Shown one piece after another: positions 17,749 to 26,775 of a stretch of DNA of 64,000 nt. A program made the position numbers and the translations under genes. Below the pieces are notes generated by a model. It made no database searches, was not told where the DNA came from, and worked only from the letters and a program-made list of their open reading frames with translations. This stretch comes from Flavobacterium sp. CBA20B-1 (lineage in GTDB: Bacteria > Bacteroidota > Bacteroidia > Flavobacteriales > Flavobacteriaceae), in NCBI RefSeq assembly GCF_028473145.1, contig NZ_CP092370.1, positions 1,612,001-1,676,000 of the forward strand, written 5' to 3'. Every line of letters starts with the position of its first letter. Position 1 is the first letter of the stretch.

Positions 17749-18303
17749 AAGCTTCGCAATCCTCATACCCGCAATCTGTTGCATTCCGGTTGGTTTTGTT
17801 ACGTGATCGTATTTTGGACTTTTATTAATATCAATATTCGATGTTGGCAGAATTTTAACCCAAAGAGAGATTTCATCGTTTTTTTGCAGTTGCACTTCGG
17901 TTGGGGCAATTAAAAGTCCAGAAGCAACATCAAAATTTCCGTAGCTGAATCTAAATTCGGTTTTACCCAAAATTTCTTCGGTGGGCATTTGTGCATTTTT
18001 AATCAGATACAATTCCATGTGAATACTGTCTTTAGACGAACTGCCCATTACACCCGGATTGATGTTTGCAAAAGCAGAAACTTCAAACGTGCCCGATGAG
18101 GAAACGGTAATTTTATCGTTTAAAAACTGGGTGATTTTATTGTAAACTACATCAACCGGCTGAAACTTTAACTGTTGCATAACCGACGGTGTGTTTTCTA
18201 AATGAATGCTTCGGATACTTCGAATATAAAACGATTTTTCTTGAGCAAATACGCTAAATCCAACCAAAAAAATTAAAACCCTAATAATATCTTTGAAACC
18301 CAT
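17743..18303 (-). CDS. Hypothetical secreted protein (second of a pair)
   Basis: 186 residues from ATG 18303; an alternative GTG at 18312 adds three residues. Signal peptide about 1-19 (FSVFAQ), then a beta-rich domain with ITVSSSGTFEVSAFANINPG, a pattern like the C1q/TNF jelly-roll (amphipathic strand after a Gly turn). It overlaps the 3' end of the neighbouring gene by 23 bp and is probably its distant paralogue, so the two are likely co-translated. Function unknown. Confidence 0.7.
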   Translation of the reverse strand: MGFKDIIRVLIFLVGFSVFAQEKSFYIRSIRSIHLENTPSVMQQLKFQPVDVVYNKITQFLNDKITVSSSGTFEVSAFANINPGVMGSSSKDSIHMELYLIKNAQMPTEEILGKTEFRFSYGNFDVASGLLIAPTEVQLQKNDEISLWVKILPTSNIDINKSPKYDHVTKPTGMQQIAGMRIAKLL

Positions 18304-18868
18304 CTTGATCACTTATTAATTTTATAGTCATTGCAAACGAGGTGCAATTTTTGTTTTTTCGGTTGCAACCCAATTCACAGCTCAGTAGCGGATTACCTAA
18401 CAATCCAGCGCTAATTGCACCTGCCACCACTGCATCTTTTGATAGATAAACAATAGTTGGATGCACTTCTATCCGCGAAAATTCATCTTGATTGTCTTGA
18501 TCAAACGATTTTCGGGTTGCTGCAACGTATTCTTCTACTCCATCGAAAATTTGAACAATTCCAAAATTCACACCGGCTCTGTTGAATTTTATCACACTTG
18601 TGCTAGGATTAAAATAAAATGATGCTGATAGTTCATAATAACCGTCTTCGGGTATGATTAATTTTTCTGTATTTGCATCTATTAAAAATAATGTGTTTAG
18701 TGTAATATCGGCTTTATCCATTTGAATGTAATGAAATGTTTTATCGGTTCCCGGACGCAGGTTAAAAAACTGTTGTTTATTACTTTTATACGAGAATGTT
18801 TCTTGCGAAAAAATCGTCAGAGGAAAAAACACTAAAAACAAAAGAAATCTCATGTTGTTTTCTTTCAA
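18281..18868 (-). CDS. Hypothetical secreted protein (first of a pair)
   Basis: 195 residues. Signal peptide about 1-18 (IFSQ), then LIIPEDGYYELSASFYFNPS, again a C1q-like strand pattern, and a Cys-rich tail (SCELGCNRKNKNC). It is upstream of and overlaps the gene at 17743. The paired arrangement suggests two interacting surface or periplasmic subunits. The C1q-like assignment is only by eye. Confidence 0.7.
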   Translation of the reverse strand: MKENNMRFLLFLVFFPLTIFSQETFSYKSNKQQFFNLRPGTDKTFHYIQMDKADITLNTLFLIDANTEKLIIPEDGYYELSASFYFNPSTSVIKFNRAGVNFGIVQIFDGVEEYVAATRKSFDQDNQDEFSRIEVHPTIVYLSKDAVVAGAISAGLLGNPLLSCELGCNRKNKNCTSFAMTIKLISDQDGFQRYY

Positions 18869-18948
18869 AGATACAAAAATTTAAAAACTCATTAGTTCTG
18901 TCAAGAGCTCACAGGTTTTAAAAACCTCTAAAGTCTAAATTAAAAAAA

Positions 18949-18974
18949 TAATGCAGCCAAAATTAGCTGCATTA
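18949..18974 (-). terminator. Terminator of the RND efflux operon
   Basis: TAATGCAGC pairs with GCTGCATTA around an eight-base loop; on the minus strand the hairpin is followed by TTTTTTT. It lies 25 bp after the outer-membrane factor gene. Confidence 0.85.
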
Positions 18975-18998
18975 ATCACTTATATAAATAGAAAAAAA

Positions 18999-20399
18999 TT
19001 ACTCTACACCGCCACCCATTGCTTTGTATAGTTGTATGTTGGCATTCCACAAATTATACTGCGTGGTAATAATATTCAACTGCGCATTCAGTTCGCTTTC
19101 TGTTGCAGTTAAAACCTCCAAATAGCTTGCCATACCATTGTTCAACAATTCTTGCGAGTAATTTACAGCCGTGGAATAAGCTTCAGCTTCTTTCTGCTTT
19201 AAAACTAATTTTTTATTGTTGATATCGATGGCATACAACGCATCCGAAATTTCTTTGCTGGCATTTAGAACCGTTTGTTTGTATTCTAAAAATGCTTTTT
19301 CCTGATTTGATAAGCTGATTTCATATTGCGTGCGGATTTGTCTTCCGTTTAAAACAGGTTGTGCAATTCCGGCTACGATACTTGCAAAAAACGAAGTAGG
19401 ATCAAACAATTTTTCAAACTCAACCGATTGTAATCCGCCGCTTGCCGTTAATTTTAATGTAGGATAAAAACTTGCTTTGGCAACATTCGTCAATTCAAAA
19501 GCATTTCTAAAGCCCAATTCGGCAGCTTGAATATCGGGTCTGTTGTTTAAGGTTTCAATCGAAACACCTTCTTCTGTATCAACATTTAACTGTAAATCTG
19601 CAAAAGTTGATCGTTCGATCGCTTTAGGAAACATTCCCTTTAAAATACTCAACGAATTTTCTTGCTGCTTGATGTTATTTTCGATATCCAACAACAAAGC
19701 TTGCGCACTTAAAACTTGTGCTTCGGTTTGTTTCACGGCAACTTCTGTTACGCGCCCGGCATCTTTCAATGCTTTATTGGTTTCTAAACTTTTGTTGCGG
19801 TTTTCAATGGTTTTTAGTGCCACCTGTTTCTGTGCATCTAAAGCCAATAAATTGTAATAAGTTGATGCAACCATTGCAATCAGCTGCGTTTTTACAGCTT
19901 TGTGTGCTGATACCGTTTGCAGATAGGTGGCTTCGGCTGCCAATTTTTTGCTTGTGATTTTTCCCCAAATATCGGCTTCCCAACCTAAACTTCCGGTAAT
20001 ATCAAACTGATCCAATCGCTGACGCTGACCTAAAATTCGACCAAACTGTGTATTGATAGAGTTTACAGAATGTGTGTAATTTGTACCGATTGTAAATGTT
20101 GGCAAATGTCCCATTCTGCCTTGAGACAGATACGATTGTGCTTGATTGATATTTTCTAACGCTACACGAATATCAATATTATTTTCTAACGCTGTTTGAA
20201 TGTGTTGCTGTAAAGCGGTATCGGTAAAAACCTGCTGCCACGGCAATACACTTTGTACGGCACTGTCTTTAACAACCTCGTTTGTATTGAAGGATGCGTT
20301 TTCCCAGGCATTCGGTTTTTGATAATCTTTTGTAGCAATACATGATTGTAACGAAACAGCTGTAATTGCCACAAAGGCTGTTTTATATATAGTATTCAT
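18999..20399 (-). CDS. Outer-membrane efflux factor (TolC/NodT family lipoprotein)
   Basis: 466 residues. Lipoprotein signal peptide with QSC (Cys19), then the two TolC-type repeats: long helices with QAELGFRNA and NRPDIQAA typical of NodT-type factors, and LNGMASYLEVLTATESELNAQ near the C-terminus. It should form the trimeric outer-membrane channel of the adjacent RND pump. It is the last gene of the operon, two bases after the pump gene. Confidence 0.93.
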   Translation of the reverse strand: MNTIYKTAFVAITAVSLQSCIATKDYQKPNAWENASFNTNEVVKDSAVQSVLPWQQVFTDTALQQHIQTALENNIDIRVALENINQAQSYLSQGRMGHLPTFTIGTNYTHSVNSINTQFGRILGQRQRLDQFDITGSLGWEADIWGKITSKKLAAEATYLQTVSAHKAVKTQLIAMVASTYYNLLALDAQKQVALKTIENRNKSLETNKALKDAGRVTEVAVKQTEAQVLSAQALLLDIENNIKQQENSLSILKGMFPKAIERSTFADLQLNVDTEEGVSIETLNNRPDIQAAELGFRNAFELTNVAKASFYPTLKLTASGGLQSVEFEKLFDPTSFFASIVAGIAQPVLNGRQIRTQYEISLSNQEKAFLEYKQTVLNASKEISDALYAIDINNKKLVLKQKEAEAYSTAVNYSQELLNNGMASYLEVLTATESELNAQLNIITTQYNLWNANIQLYKAMGGGVE

Positions 20400-20401
20400 A
20401 T

Positions 20402-23400
20402 TTATTCTTCTATTGCTTTTTGATCGAATTTCACGGGTTTAATTTTCTCTTGTAATGCTTGAAAAATCACAAACAAAACCGGAATGACAAACACTCCCAA
20501 TACAGTTCCTATTAACAAACCAAATGCGGCACCGGTTCCAATAGAACGGTTTCCAATGTATCCCACACCACCTGCAAAAACCAATGGCATCAATCCTAAA
20601 ATAAAAGCAAATGAAGTCATTAAAATCGGGCGTAAACGTGCTTTGGCTCCGTCAATAGCTGCTTGTAGAATAGTTTCGCCGTGTTTTCTTCGCTGCAATG
20701 CAAATTCTACAATTAAAATGGCGTTTTTGGCGAGCAATCCCACGAGCATGACCAGTGCAATTTGGAAATAGATGTTGTTTTCTAAGCCTGCGATTTTTTG
20801 TGATATAAAAGCACCCATAATACCTGTTGGCAACGATAAAATTACCGCAAAAGGTAACATATAACTTTCATATTGTGCTGCCAAAATAAAGTAAACAAAC
20901 ACGATACACAAGGCAAAAATTAAGATGGTTTGCGAACCTGCATTGATTTCTTCACGGGTTAATCCGGTAAAATCTATTCCGTAATTAGTTGATAAATTTT
21001 GTTCGGCAACCTCTTGAACAGCTCTGATGGCATCGCCCGAAGAATAACCTGGTTTTGGAGCTCCGGATACGTTTGCCGATGTGAACAAATTGAAACGATT
21101 GACCGATTGCGGACCATATACTTTTTCTAAAGTTACAAATTGACTTAAAGGTGCCATTGCCCCAGAAGCCGTGCGAACAAACATACCGTTCAGACTGGAT
21201 ACATTTTGGCGATCGCCAGGCAATGATTGCAACATCACGCGGTATTGTTTACCAAAACGGGTGAAATCGCTCACATAATTACCACCAATGTATCCTTGCA
21301 ATGCAGAAAATATGTTGCTTACCGATACGCCCGATTGTTTGGCACGAACAATATCTAACTTAATTTCGTATTGTGCATAATTGGTGTTGAAAGGTGTTTG
21401 TGCATACATAATTTCCGGACGTTGCATCAGCGCGTTGATGTATGCTTGAGTAGTTTTGTCAAAATCTTTTAAATCACCACCCGATTTGTCTAGTAATTTC
21501 AATTCAAATCCACCAGAAAAACCAAATCCGGGGATGCTTGGTGGCTGAAAGAAAATCATTTTGGCTTCTGGGAAATTTTTCCCAGCTAACCCAAACAATT
21601 TACCAATTACTGCATCAGTTGCTTTATCATCTGTAGTACGTTTTGCAAAAGGTTCCATTTTTATCAACATGAAACCATAGTTAGATCCTGAACCAGAAAT
21701 AATGCTTCGACCTGAAATAACAGTTACCGATTCAATACCCGGGATTTTTTCGGCTTGTTTACTAAATTCACGTTCCAATTTATAAACTCGGTCAACCGAC
21801 GCACCCGCGGGTAATTCCACATTACCCATAATAAATCCGCGGTCTTCACTTGGTACAAATCCTGCCGGCATGGTTTTGTTTGCAAGGTATGCCCCTCCTA
21901 AACAAGCTGCCAAAATGATAAAAGTTACCCATTTGTGTTTGAATAAGAATTGAAACGATTTACCATATTTATTAGTCATTGCATTGAACGAATTGTTGAA
22001 CGCATCGAAAAATCGTTGAATAAAACTACGTTTTTTACCGTGTGTAGCATCGTGCTGTTTTAGGAACAACGCACACAACGCCGGACTTAACGTTAATGCG
22101 TTTACTGCCGAAATGGCAATTGCAACAATCAACGTTACACCAAATTGTTTGTAGAAAACTCCGGTTGGTCCGCTAATAAACGTAACCGGAATAAACACCG
22201 CACACATTACCAAGGTGATGGAAACAATGGCCCCCGATATTTCGCCCATTGCATTTGTAGTAGCAGTGGTGGCGTCTTGGCCGGTTTCTTCCATTTTTGC
22301 GTGCACGGCTTCCACTACCACAATAGCATCATCTACCACAATACCAATGGCGAGCACCAGCGCAAACAGCGTTAAAAGGTTTAAGGAGTATCCGAACAAA
22401 TTCAAAAAGAAAAAAGTTCCAATAATCGATACCGGCACTGCAATCAAAGGCACTAAAGTAGATCTAAAGTCTTGTAGAAAGATATACACCACAATAAATA
22501 CCAAAATAAATGCTTCAATTAAAGTGGTTACAACTTTATCGATCGAAGCATCTAAGAATTCATTGGAATCTAAATTGATTTTGTATTTAATGCCTTCCGG
22601 TAGATTTTTTTCAATGGTTACCAACTCTTTTTTAATCTCGTTGATGATATCTTGCGCATTGGATCCCGGTGTTTGATAAATTGCCATTGCAACCGCCGGA
22701 TTTCCATTCAGCTCTGAATAACCACCATAGGTTTGCGCACCCAATTCAATATCAGCCACATCTTTTAAACGAAGCACTTGGCCGTTTTCCATTGATTTTA
22801 TCACAATATCTTCATATTGCGTTTCGGTTTTATACTTACCGCTGTATTTAATGATGTACTGAAACGATTCTCCAGAGTTTTCCCCCAACTGACCCGCTGC
22901 AGCTTCTAATGATTGTTCGTTGATTGCTGCACTCACATCGGCAGGTACCAAACCGTGAGCAGCCATTTTTACAGGGTTTAACCACACACGCATAGAATAG
23001 TTTTTTGCACCAAAAGCAGTTGCGTCGCCCACACCATTTACCCTTTTAAGTTCGGGTATAATGTTGATATTCATGTAATTTTGAATATAAGTGGCATCGT
23101 AGTTTTCATTTTCAGAATAAAACGACAAAAACATCAACGATGAGGTTTGCTGTTTTTGAGTGGTAACGCCCGATCGCGTAACTTCTGTAGGCAATAAAGG
23201 GGTTGCACGCGCCACCCGGTTTTGAACATTCACGGCAGCAATATCAGGATCGATACCTTGTTTAAAAACAATTTGAACCGATGCTGAACCATCGTTACTA
23301 GCGGTAGAAGTTAGGTAATCCATACCTTCCACACCATTAATTTGTTCTTCAATAGGAACAATAACACTCTCTAGAACCGTTTGAGCGTTTGCTCCGGGAT

Positions 23401-23545
23401 ACGAAGCAGCTACCTGAACAGTTGGTGGTGCAATATCTGGGTATTGAGTAACCGGTAAAACGGTCAACCCCAAAATACCCAAAATGACTATTAAAATAGA
23501 AATAACCGTAGATAATACGGGTCTTTCAATAAACGTTTTTAGCAT
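20402..23545 (-). CDS. RND multidrug efflux pump, HAE1 family
   Basis: 1047 residues, full length. The N-terminus FIERPVLSTVISILIVILGI is typical of AcrB-like pumps. The proton-relay aspartates appear in LAIGIVVDDAIVVVEAV (about 395-411), and FIPVTFISGPTGVFYKQF and LLAKNAILIVEFA mark helices 6 and 10. It uses the proton gradient to export drugs or other amphiphiles through the MFP and outer-membrane factor. It is encoded between them, 12 bp after the MFP gene. Substrate range cannot be told from sequence. Confidence 0.96.
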   Translation of the reverse strand: MLKTFIERPVLSTVISILIVILGILGLTVLPVTQYPDIAPPTVQVAASYPGANAQTVLESVIVPIEEQINGVEGMDYLTSTASNDGSASVQIVFKQGIDPDIAAVNVQNRVARATPLLPTEVTRSGVTTQKQQTSSLMFLSFYSENENYDATYIQNYMNINIIPELKRVNGVGDATAFGAKNYSMRVWLNPVKMAAHGLVPADVSAAINEQSLEAAAGQLGENSGESFQYIIKYSGKYKTETQYEDIVIKSMENGQVLRLKDVADIELGAQTYGGYSELNGNPAVAMAIYQTPGSNAQDIINEIKKELVTIEKNLPEGIKYKINLDSNEFLDASIDKVVTTLIEAFILVFIVVYIFLQDFRSTLVPLIAVPVSIIGTFFFLNLFGYSLNLLTLFALVLAIGIVVDDAIVVVEAVHAKMEETGQDATTATTNAMGEISGAIVSITLVMCAVFIPVTFISGPTGVFYKQFGVTLIVAIAISAVNALTLSPALCALFLKQHDATHGKKRSFIQRFFDAFNNSFNAMTNKYGKSFQFLFKHKWVTFIILAACLGGAYLANKTMPAGFVPSEDRGFIMGNVELPAGASVDRVYKLEREFSKQAEKIPGIESVTVISGRSIISGSGSNYGFMLIKMEPFAKRTTDDKATDAVIGKLFGLAGKNFPEAKMIFFQPPSIPGFGFSGGFELKLLDKSGGDLKDFDKTTQAYINALMQRPEIMYAQTPFNTNYAQYEIKLDIVRAKQSGVSVSNIFSALQGYIGGNYVSDFTRFGKQYRVMLQSLPGDRQNVSSLNGMFVRTASGAMAPLSQFVTLEKVYGPQSVNRFNLFTSANVSGAPKPGYSSGDAIRAVQEVAEQNLSTNYGIDFTGLTREEINAGSQTILIFALCIVFVYFILAAQYESYMLPFAVILSLPTGIMGAFISQKIAGLENNIYFQIALVMLVGLLAKNAILIVEFALQRRKHGETILQAAIDGAKARLRPILMTSFAFILGLMPLVFAGGVGYIGNRSIGTGAAFGLLIGTVLGVFVIPVLFVIFQALQEKIKPVKFDQKAIEE

Positions 23546-23557
23546 AATATTTTTCGA

Positions 23558-24712
23558 TTAAAAAACAGGTTTTATAGCATTTACAATAGTGTCGAAATTG
23601 GCTTTTTTAGGCTTAATGGCTGTTTGGTTTCTTAAAGTTCCCACGCCGCTCACCACTACTACATCGCCTGTTTTAATGCCTTTATTCACGATAATCATGT
23701 TATCCACACGATCTACCACATTAATTACTGTTGAAACAGCAGTGTCGTTAACCACTTTGTAAACATTCACCTTTCCTTGTTGCTCGTACGAGGCTACTTC
23801 GGGCACTACCAAAACATTAGTATATTTTTTAGGTAAACGAATGGTTCCGCTGTTTCCGTTGCTCAATAATTTGTTAGGATTTTTAAAAGCTACGCGGAAT
23901 TGAACTGTTCCTGTTGCAGCATCAATCTGACCTGACACGGTTTCGATCTTGCCTTTTTCAGAATAAATACTTCCGTCTGCTAATTGCAATTCCACCTCTG
24001 GTAAATCTTTAATTTTTTCGGATAAAGAAGTTCCGGGGGTTGCATTTAAAAACTCAAAATACTCTTTTTCGTTCATTGAAAAATACGCGTAAACCGAACT
24101 GATATCAGCAATGGTGGTTAATGCCATTTGATCTGTTGGGCCAACCAAGCTTCCTTTTTTCAAAGGCAATTGCCCCACAATTCCGCTTATTGGCGCACGA
24201 ACCACCGAATAATCAACATTTGCGCTAGCCGAACCAAAATTAGCTTTTGCCTGTGCCAACATACTTTTTGCCGATGCCAGATTTGCCTTTGCGGTTTCTA
24301 ACTGCACATTGCTAATGATGTTTTTCTGAACCAAAGGAATCAGTTTATCAACCTCAACCTGTGCTACATTTACATTTGCCTGCGCAACCGCAATACCCGA
24401 TTTTGCAGCACTTGCCGTTTCTGCCAAATTATTAGCTTCTAACTTAAACAATGGTTGTCCTTTGCTCACCACTTGTCCTTCATGTACATAGACTTCTTGT
24501 ATATATCCTTGAATTTTTGCACGAACATCGTTGTTTATTTTTCCTTGTATAGTAGCTGGAAAAGTGGTGTATCCAACCACATCTTTAGTAGTTGCAGCAA
24601 CCACATCTAAAGCAGGGGCAGCTGCTTTTGGGGCTTCTTCTTTTTTGGAACAACCAATTGTTGCCGTTCCAATTAGCACCATAAATAGGGCTTTTAGCGT
24701 ATTATTCTTCAT
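23558..24712 (-). CDS. RND efflux periplasmic adaptor (membrane fusion protein)
   Basis: 384 residues. Lipoprotein signal peptide (TIGC, Cys21), a split biotinyl-lipoyl domain (EVYVHEGQVVSKGQPLFKL and VRAPISGIVGQLPLKKGSLVG) around a helical hairpin (about 85-160), then beta-barrel and membrane-proximal domains. It bridges pump and outer-membrane channel. Its start overlaps the MarR gene by 11 bp. Confidence 0.95.
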   Translation of the reverse strand: MKNNTLKALFMVLIGTATIGCSKKEEAPKAAAPALDVVAATTKDVVGYTTFPATIQGKINNDVRAKIQGYIQEVYVHEGQVVSKGQPLFKLEANNLAETASAAKSGIAVAQANVNVAQVEVDKLIPLVQKNIISNVQLETAKANLASAKSMLAQAKANFGSASANVDYSVVRAPISGIVGQLPLKKGSLVGPTDQMALTTIADISSVYAYFSMNEKEYFEFLNATPGTSLSEKIKDLPEVELQLADGSIYSEKGKIETVSGQIDAATGTVQFRVAFKNPNKLLSNGNSGTIRLPKKYTNVLVVPEVASYEQQGKVNVYKVVNDTAVSTVINVVDRVDNMIIVNKGIKTGDVVVVSGVGTLRNQTAIKPKKANFDTIVNAIKPVF

Positions 24713-25184
24713 TTGGTTTAATATGGAGTTTTAGGTTTTGAATTGTTTTTTCTATTGAATTTATTGCATCATCTAAATGCAAAATGTAAAAATTAAATGC
24801 TTCGGGCTTAAAAAGTGTGGTGGCGTTTGTTTTTTTGTATTCTCGAATTTTGGTGTACACCTTTTTTTCTTCGGTTAATCGTTCTTTAACATCCTCCATC
24901 CGTTTTAAAAAAAGATTTCTGTTGATTCTAAAGTATCGTTTACGCTCGTTTTCCTTTTTGTATTGTTCGATAAAATTCATTTCGATCAATGTATTTAAAC
25001 TATGTGAAATGGAACTTTTGCTAGATTGAAGTAATTCCAACAAATCATCGAACGATAAACCGTCTGTGCAATTGTTAAATACCAGCAATGCATAAAGGCG
25101 CGCCGTTAGGGGCTGCATTTTATGAAATCGTTCGTAATGTGCCGAAGTTTCTTTAAACAAATCGAGATCTAATACCTTATGCAT
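24702..25184 (-). CDS. MarR/GbsR-type repressor of the efflux operon
   Basis: 160 residues. A winged helix-turn-helix lies at about 24-95 (LYALLVFNNCTDGLSFDDLLELLQSSKSSISHSLNTLIEMNFIEQYKK), followed by a dimerising C-terminal helix. As first gene of the operon, overlapping the MFP gene, it most likely represses its own operon and responds to a pump substrate. A perfect 9-bp inverted repeat at 25210-25233, overlapping the promoter, is the probable operator. Confidence 0.88.
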   Translation of the reverse strand: MHKVLDLDLFKETSAHYERFHKMQPLTARLYALLVFNNCTDGLSFDDLLELLQSSKSSISHSLNTLIEMNFIEQYKKENERKRYFRINRNLFLKRMEDVKERLTEEKKVYTKIREYKKTNATTLFKPEAFNFYILHLDDAINSIEKTIQNLKLHIKPNEE

Positions 25185-25198
25185 GTTAATTTTTTGTG

Positions 25199-25233
25199 CA
25201 AATTTACCCTTAGTTCGGCAATCACCGAACTAA
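25199..25233 (-). promoter_or_regulatory. Efflux operon promoter and operator
   Basis: On the minus strand TAAATTTG (25199-25206) matches the -7 consensus. Just upstream is a perfect inverted repeat, TTAGTTCGG - 6 bp - CCGAACTAA (25210-25233), placed where it would cover the spacer and -33 region. It is a fitting site for a MarR-type dimer. Confidence 0.7.
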
Positions 25234-25420
25234 AACTTGTTAATTTTTTATTAAATCTAAATAATAAATTACCTCAACCACATAACCATTTGATTATTTT
25301 ACAATTACACCAAAAACACATTTTTTTCACTAAAAAACCTCAAAAAAAATTTGCTTGTACTATTTATTTATAGCTATATTTGCAAACACAAAATCAGGCG
25401 GAGATTTAAAAACCGTATAT

Positions 25421-25493
25421 GCGGAAGTAGCTCAGTTGGTAGAGCGTCAGCCTTCCAAGCTGAATGTCGCGAGTTCGACCCTCGTCTTCCGCT
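25421..25493 (+). tRNA. tRNA-Gly (anticodon TCC), copy 1
   Basis: Acceptor stem GCGGAAG/CTTCCGC, D-arm AGCTCAGTTGGTAGAGC, anticodon loop CTTCCAA (anticodon TCC) and T-loop GTTCGAC. First of three identical copies in about 290 bp. CCA is not encoded. Confidence 0.95.
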
Positions 25494-25531
25494 CTTGGAA
25501 AATCAAACGAAGATTTAAAAATCGTAAAAAT

Positions 25532-25604
25532 GCGGAAGTAGCTCAGTTGGTAGAGCGTCAGCCTTCCAAGCTGAATGTCGCGAGTTCGACCCTCGTCTTC
25601 CGCT
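25532..25604 (+). tRNA. tRNA-Gly (anticodon TCC), copy 2
   Basis: Identical to copy 1. The spacer before it (CTTGGAAAATCAAACGAAG then ATTTAAAAATCGTAAA) recurs before copy 3, so the whole unit of about 110 bp was duplicated. Confidence 0.95.
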
Positions 25605-25640
25605 CTTGGAAAATCAAACGAAGATTTAAAAATCGTAAAC

Positions 25641-25713
25641 GCGGAAGTAGCTCAGTTGGTAGAGCGTCAGCCTTCCAAGCTGAATGTCGCGAGTTCGACC
25701 CTCGTCTTCCGCT
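25641..25713 (+). tRNA. tRNA-Gly (anticodon TCC), copy 3
   Basis: Identical to copies 1 and 2, followed after 12 bp by the hairpin terminator that ends the tRNA transcript. Confidence 0.95.
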
Positions 25714-25724
25714 CTTGGAAACAA

Positions 25725-25750
25725 AAAACCTCATCAAACGATGAGGTTTT
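25725..25750. terminator. Bidirectional terminator
   Basis: AAAACCTCAT pairs with ATGAGGTTTT around six bases, with T-runs on both strands. It ends the tRNA-Gly cluster (plus) and the secreted-protein gene (minus). Confidence 0.88.
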
Positions 25751-25751
25751 T

Positions 25752-26678
25752 TTATTCTATAAATTTTAGTTCTAAAATTTCTTGGTATCTTTTTGGTAGC
25801 AGAAAACGTTTCTTTTCAAAATCTATTCTAAACGAATATTTTTTATCGGTTTCTTTATCAATAAGAATAATCCAATTTTTTTCTCCATAAATAACATGGT
25901 TTCGATACGTTCCTTTTATTTGAAATGGCTTCTTAAATTCATTGGATGTAAAAATTGTATAACCTTCTTTTTTATTAACACTAAAATATTCCGGCATTAA
26001 ACTCATTTCAGGCGGATAATCTTCTTTTTCTACTTCTGTAAATTCACCCGAAATAACTTCAAACATTCTGGATTCGTATTCGGTGTCTGACGGATATTCT
26101 TTTAAAAGCTTATAGTTTTTATCGTAAACATAAATGGCATCGTTGCCGTAAAAAATGGTCAGATATTCTTCTTTTTGAGTCCTTTTACGGAAAACCAAAT
26201 TTTTATAAACCTTTTTTGCTTTAATATCTTTTACTTTCGGAGTTTTAAAGTTTGGCTTGACATATACTTCATACAACCCATCATATTTCACTATTAAATT
26301 GCCACCACCTCCTATTGCTTCTCGGTATTTCTTATTAAACGAGATTTTGTTTTTGGCATCTCTAGGAATAAAAACACTCTTATCATCTTTATAAAAATGC
26401 ATATAGTAATTACCATTAAAGCGTAATTCTTCTTTAGTTGATGTATAGCTTTCTTTTTTTCCAGAAACTCGATCAACGAAAGTATATTCACCGCCATTTA
26501 TTAAAGTTATTGGATCGAAATAAGAATTTCTATCACTGTAAGTTGGTTCGATAAATTCGTTTAAGGTGTTTATTTCTACTACCCCAAATTTGTCTTCGTA
26601 CTGAAACGCTTCGTATTTTTCCTGAGCCATTACAGACAAACTGCAAATGCTTAAGAAAAGGATGATTATTTTTTTCAT
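25752..26678 (-). CDS. Hypothetical secreted protein
   Basis: 308 residues from ATG 26678 (MKKIIILFLSICSLSVMAQ, signal peptide); the frame upstream begins earlier but would bury it. The N-terminal segment YEAFQYEDKFGVVEINTLNEFIEPTYSDR resembles a WG-type beta-propeller repeat, and the rest is rich in Tyr, Lys and Phe with alternating beta-strands. No catalytic motif seen. It is monocistronic, between two terminators. Confidence 0.78.
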   Translation of the reverse strand: MKKIIILFLSICSLSVMAQEKYEAFQYEDKFGVVEINTLNEFIEPTYSDRNSYFDPITLINGGEYTFVDRVSGKKESYTSTKEELRFNGNYYMHFYKDDKSVFIPRDAKNKISFNKKYREAIGGGGNLIVKYDGLYEVYVKPNFKTPKVKDIKAKKVYKNLVFRKRTQKEEYLTIFYGNDAIYVYDKNYKLLKEYPSDTEYESRMFEVISGEFTEVEKEDYPPEMSLMPEYFSVNKKEGYTIFTSNEFKKPFQIKGTYRNHVIYGEKNWIILIDKETDKKYSFRIDFEKKRFLLPKRYQEILELKFIE

Positions 26679-26726
26679 ACAATTTTTTTCTATACCACAA
26701 ATATAAGCGTTGATTTTCAAAAAAAA

Positions 26727-26753
26727 ACTCTCAACAAACGTGTCGTTGAGAGT
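26727..26753 (-). terminator. Terminator of aspS
   Basis: ACTCTCAAC pairs with GTTGAGAGT; on the minus strand it is followed by nine T. It lies 23 bp after the aspS stop codon. Confidence 0.9.
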
Positions 26754-26775
26754 CTCTTTGAAATATTTAGTAAAA

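Noticed and set aside
22145..22676. Long plus-strand frames antisense to the RND pump
   Set aside because: They mirror a strongly coding minus-strand gene with all family motifs, and have no start context or homologous pattern.
25355..25890. Open frames running through the three tRNA-Gly genes
   Set aside because: The region folds into three perfect tRNA genes; the frames repeat the tRNA sequence as peptide.
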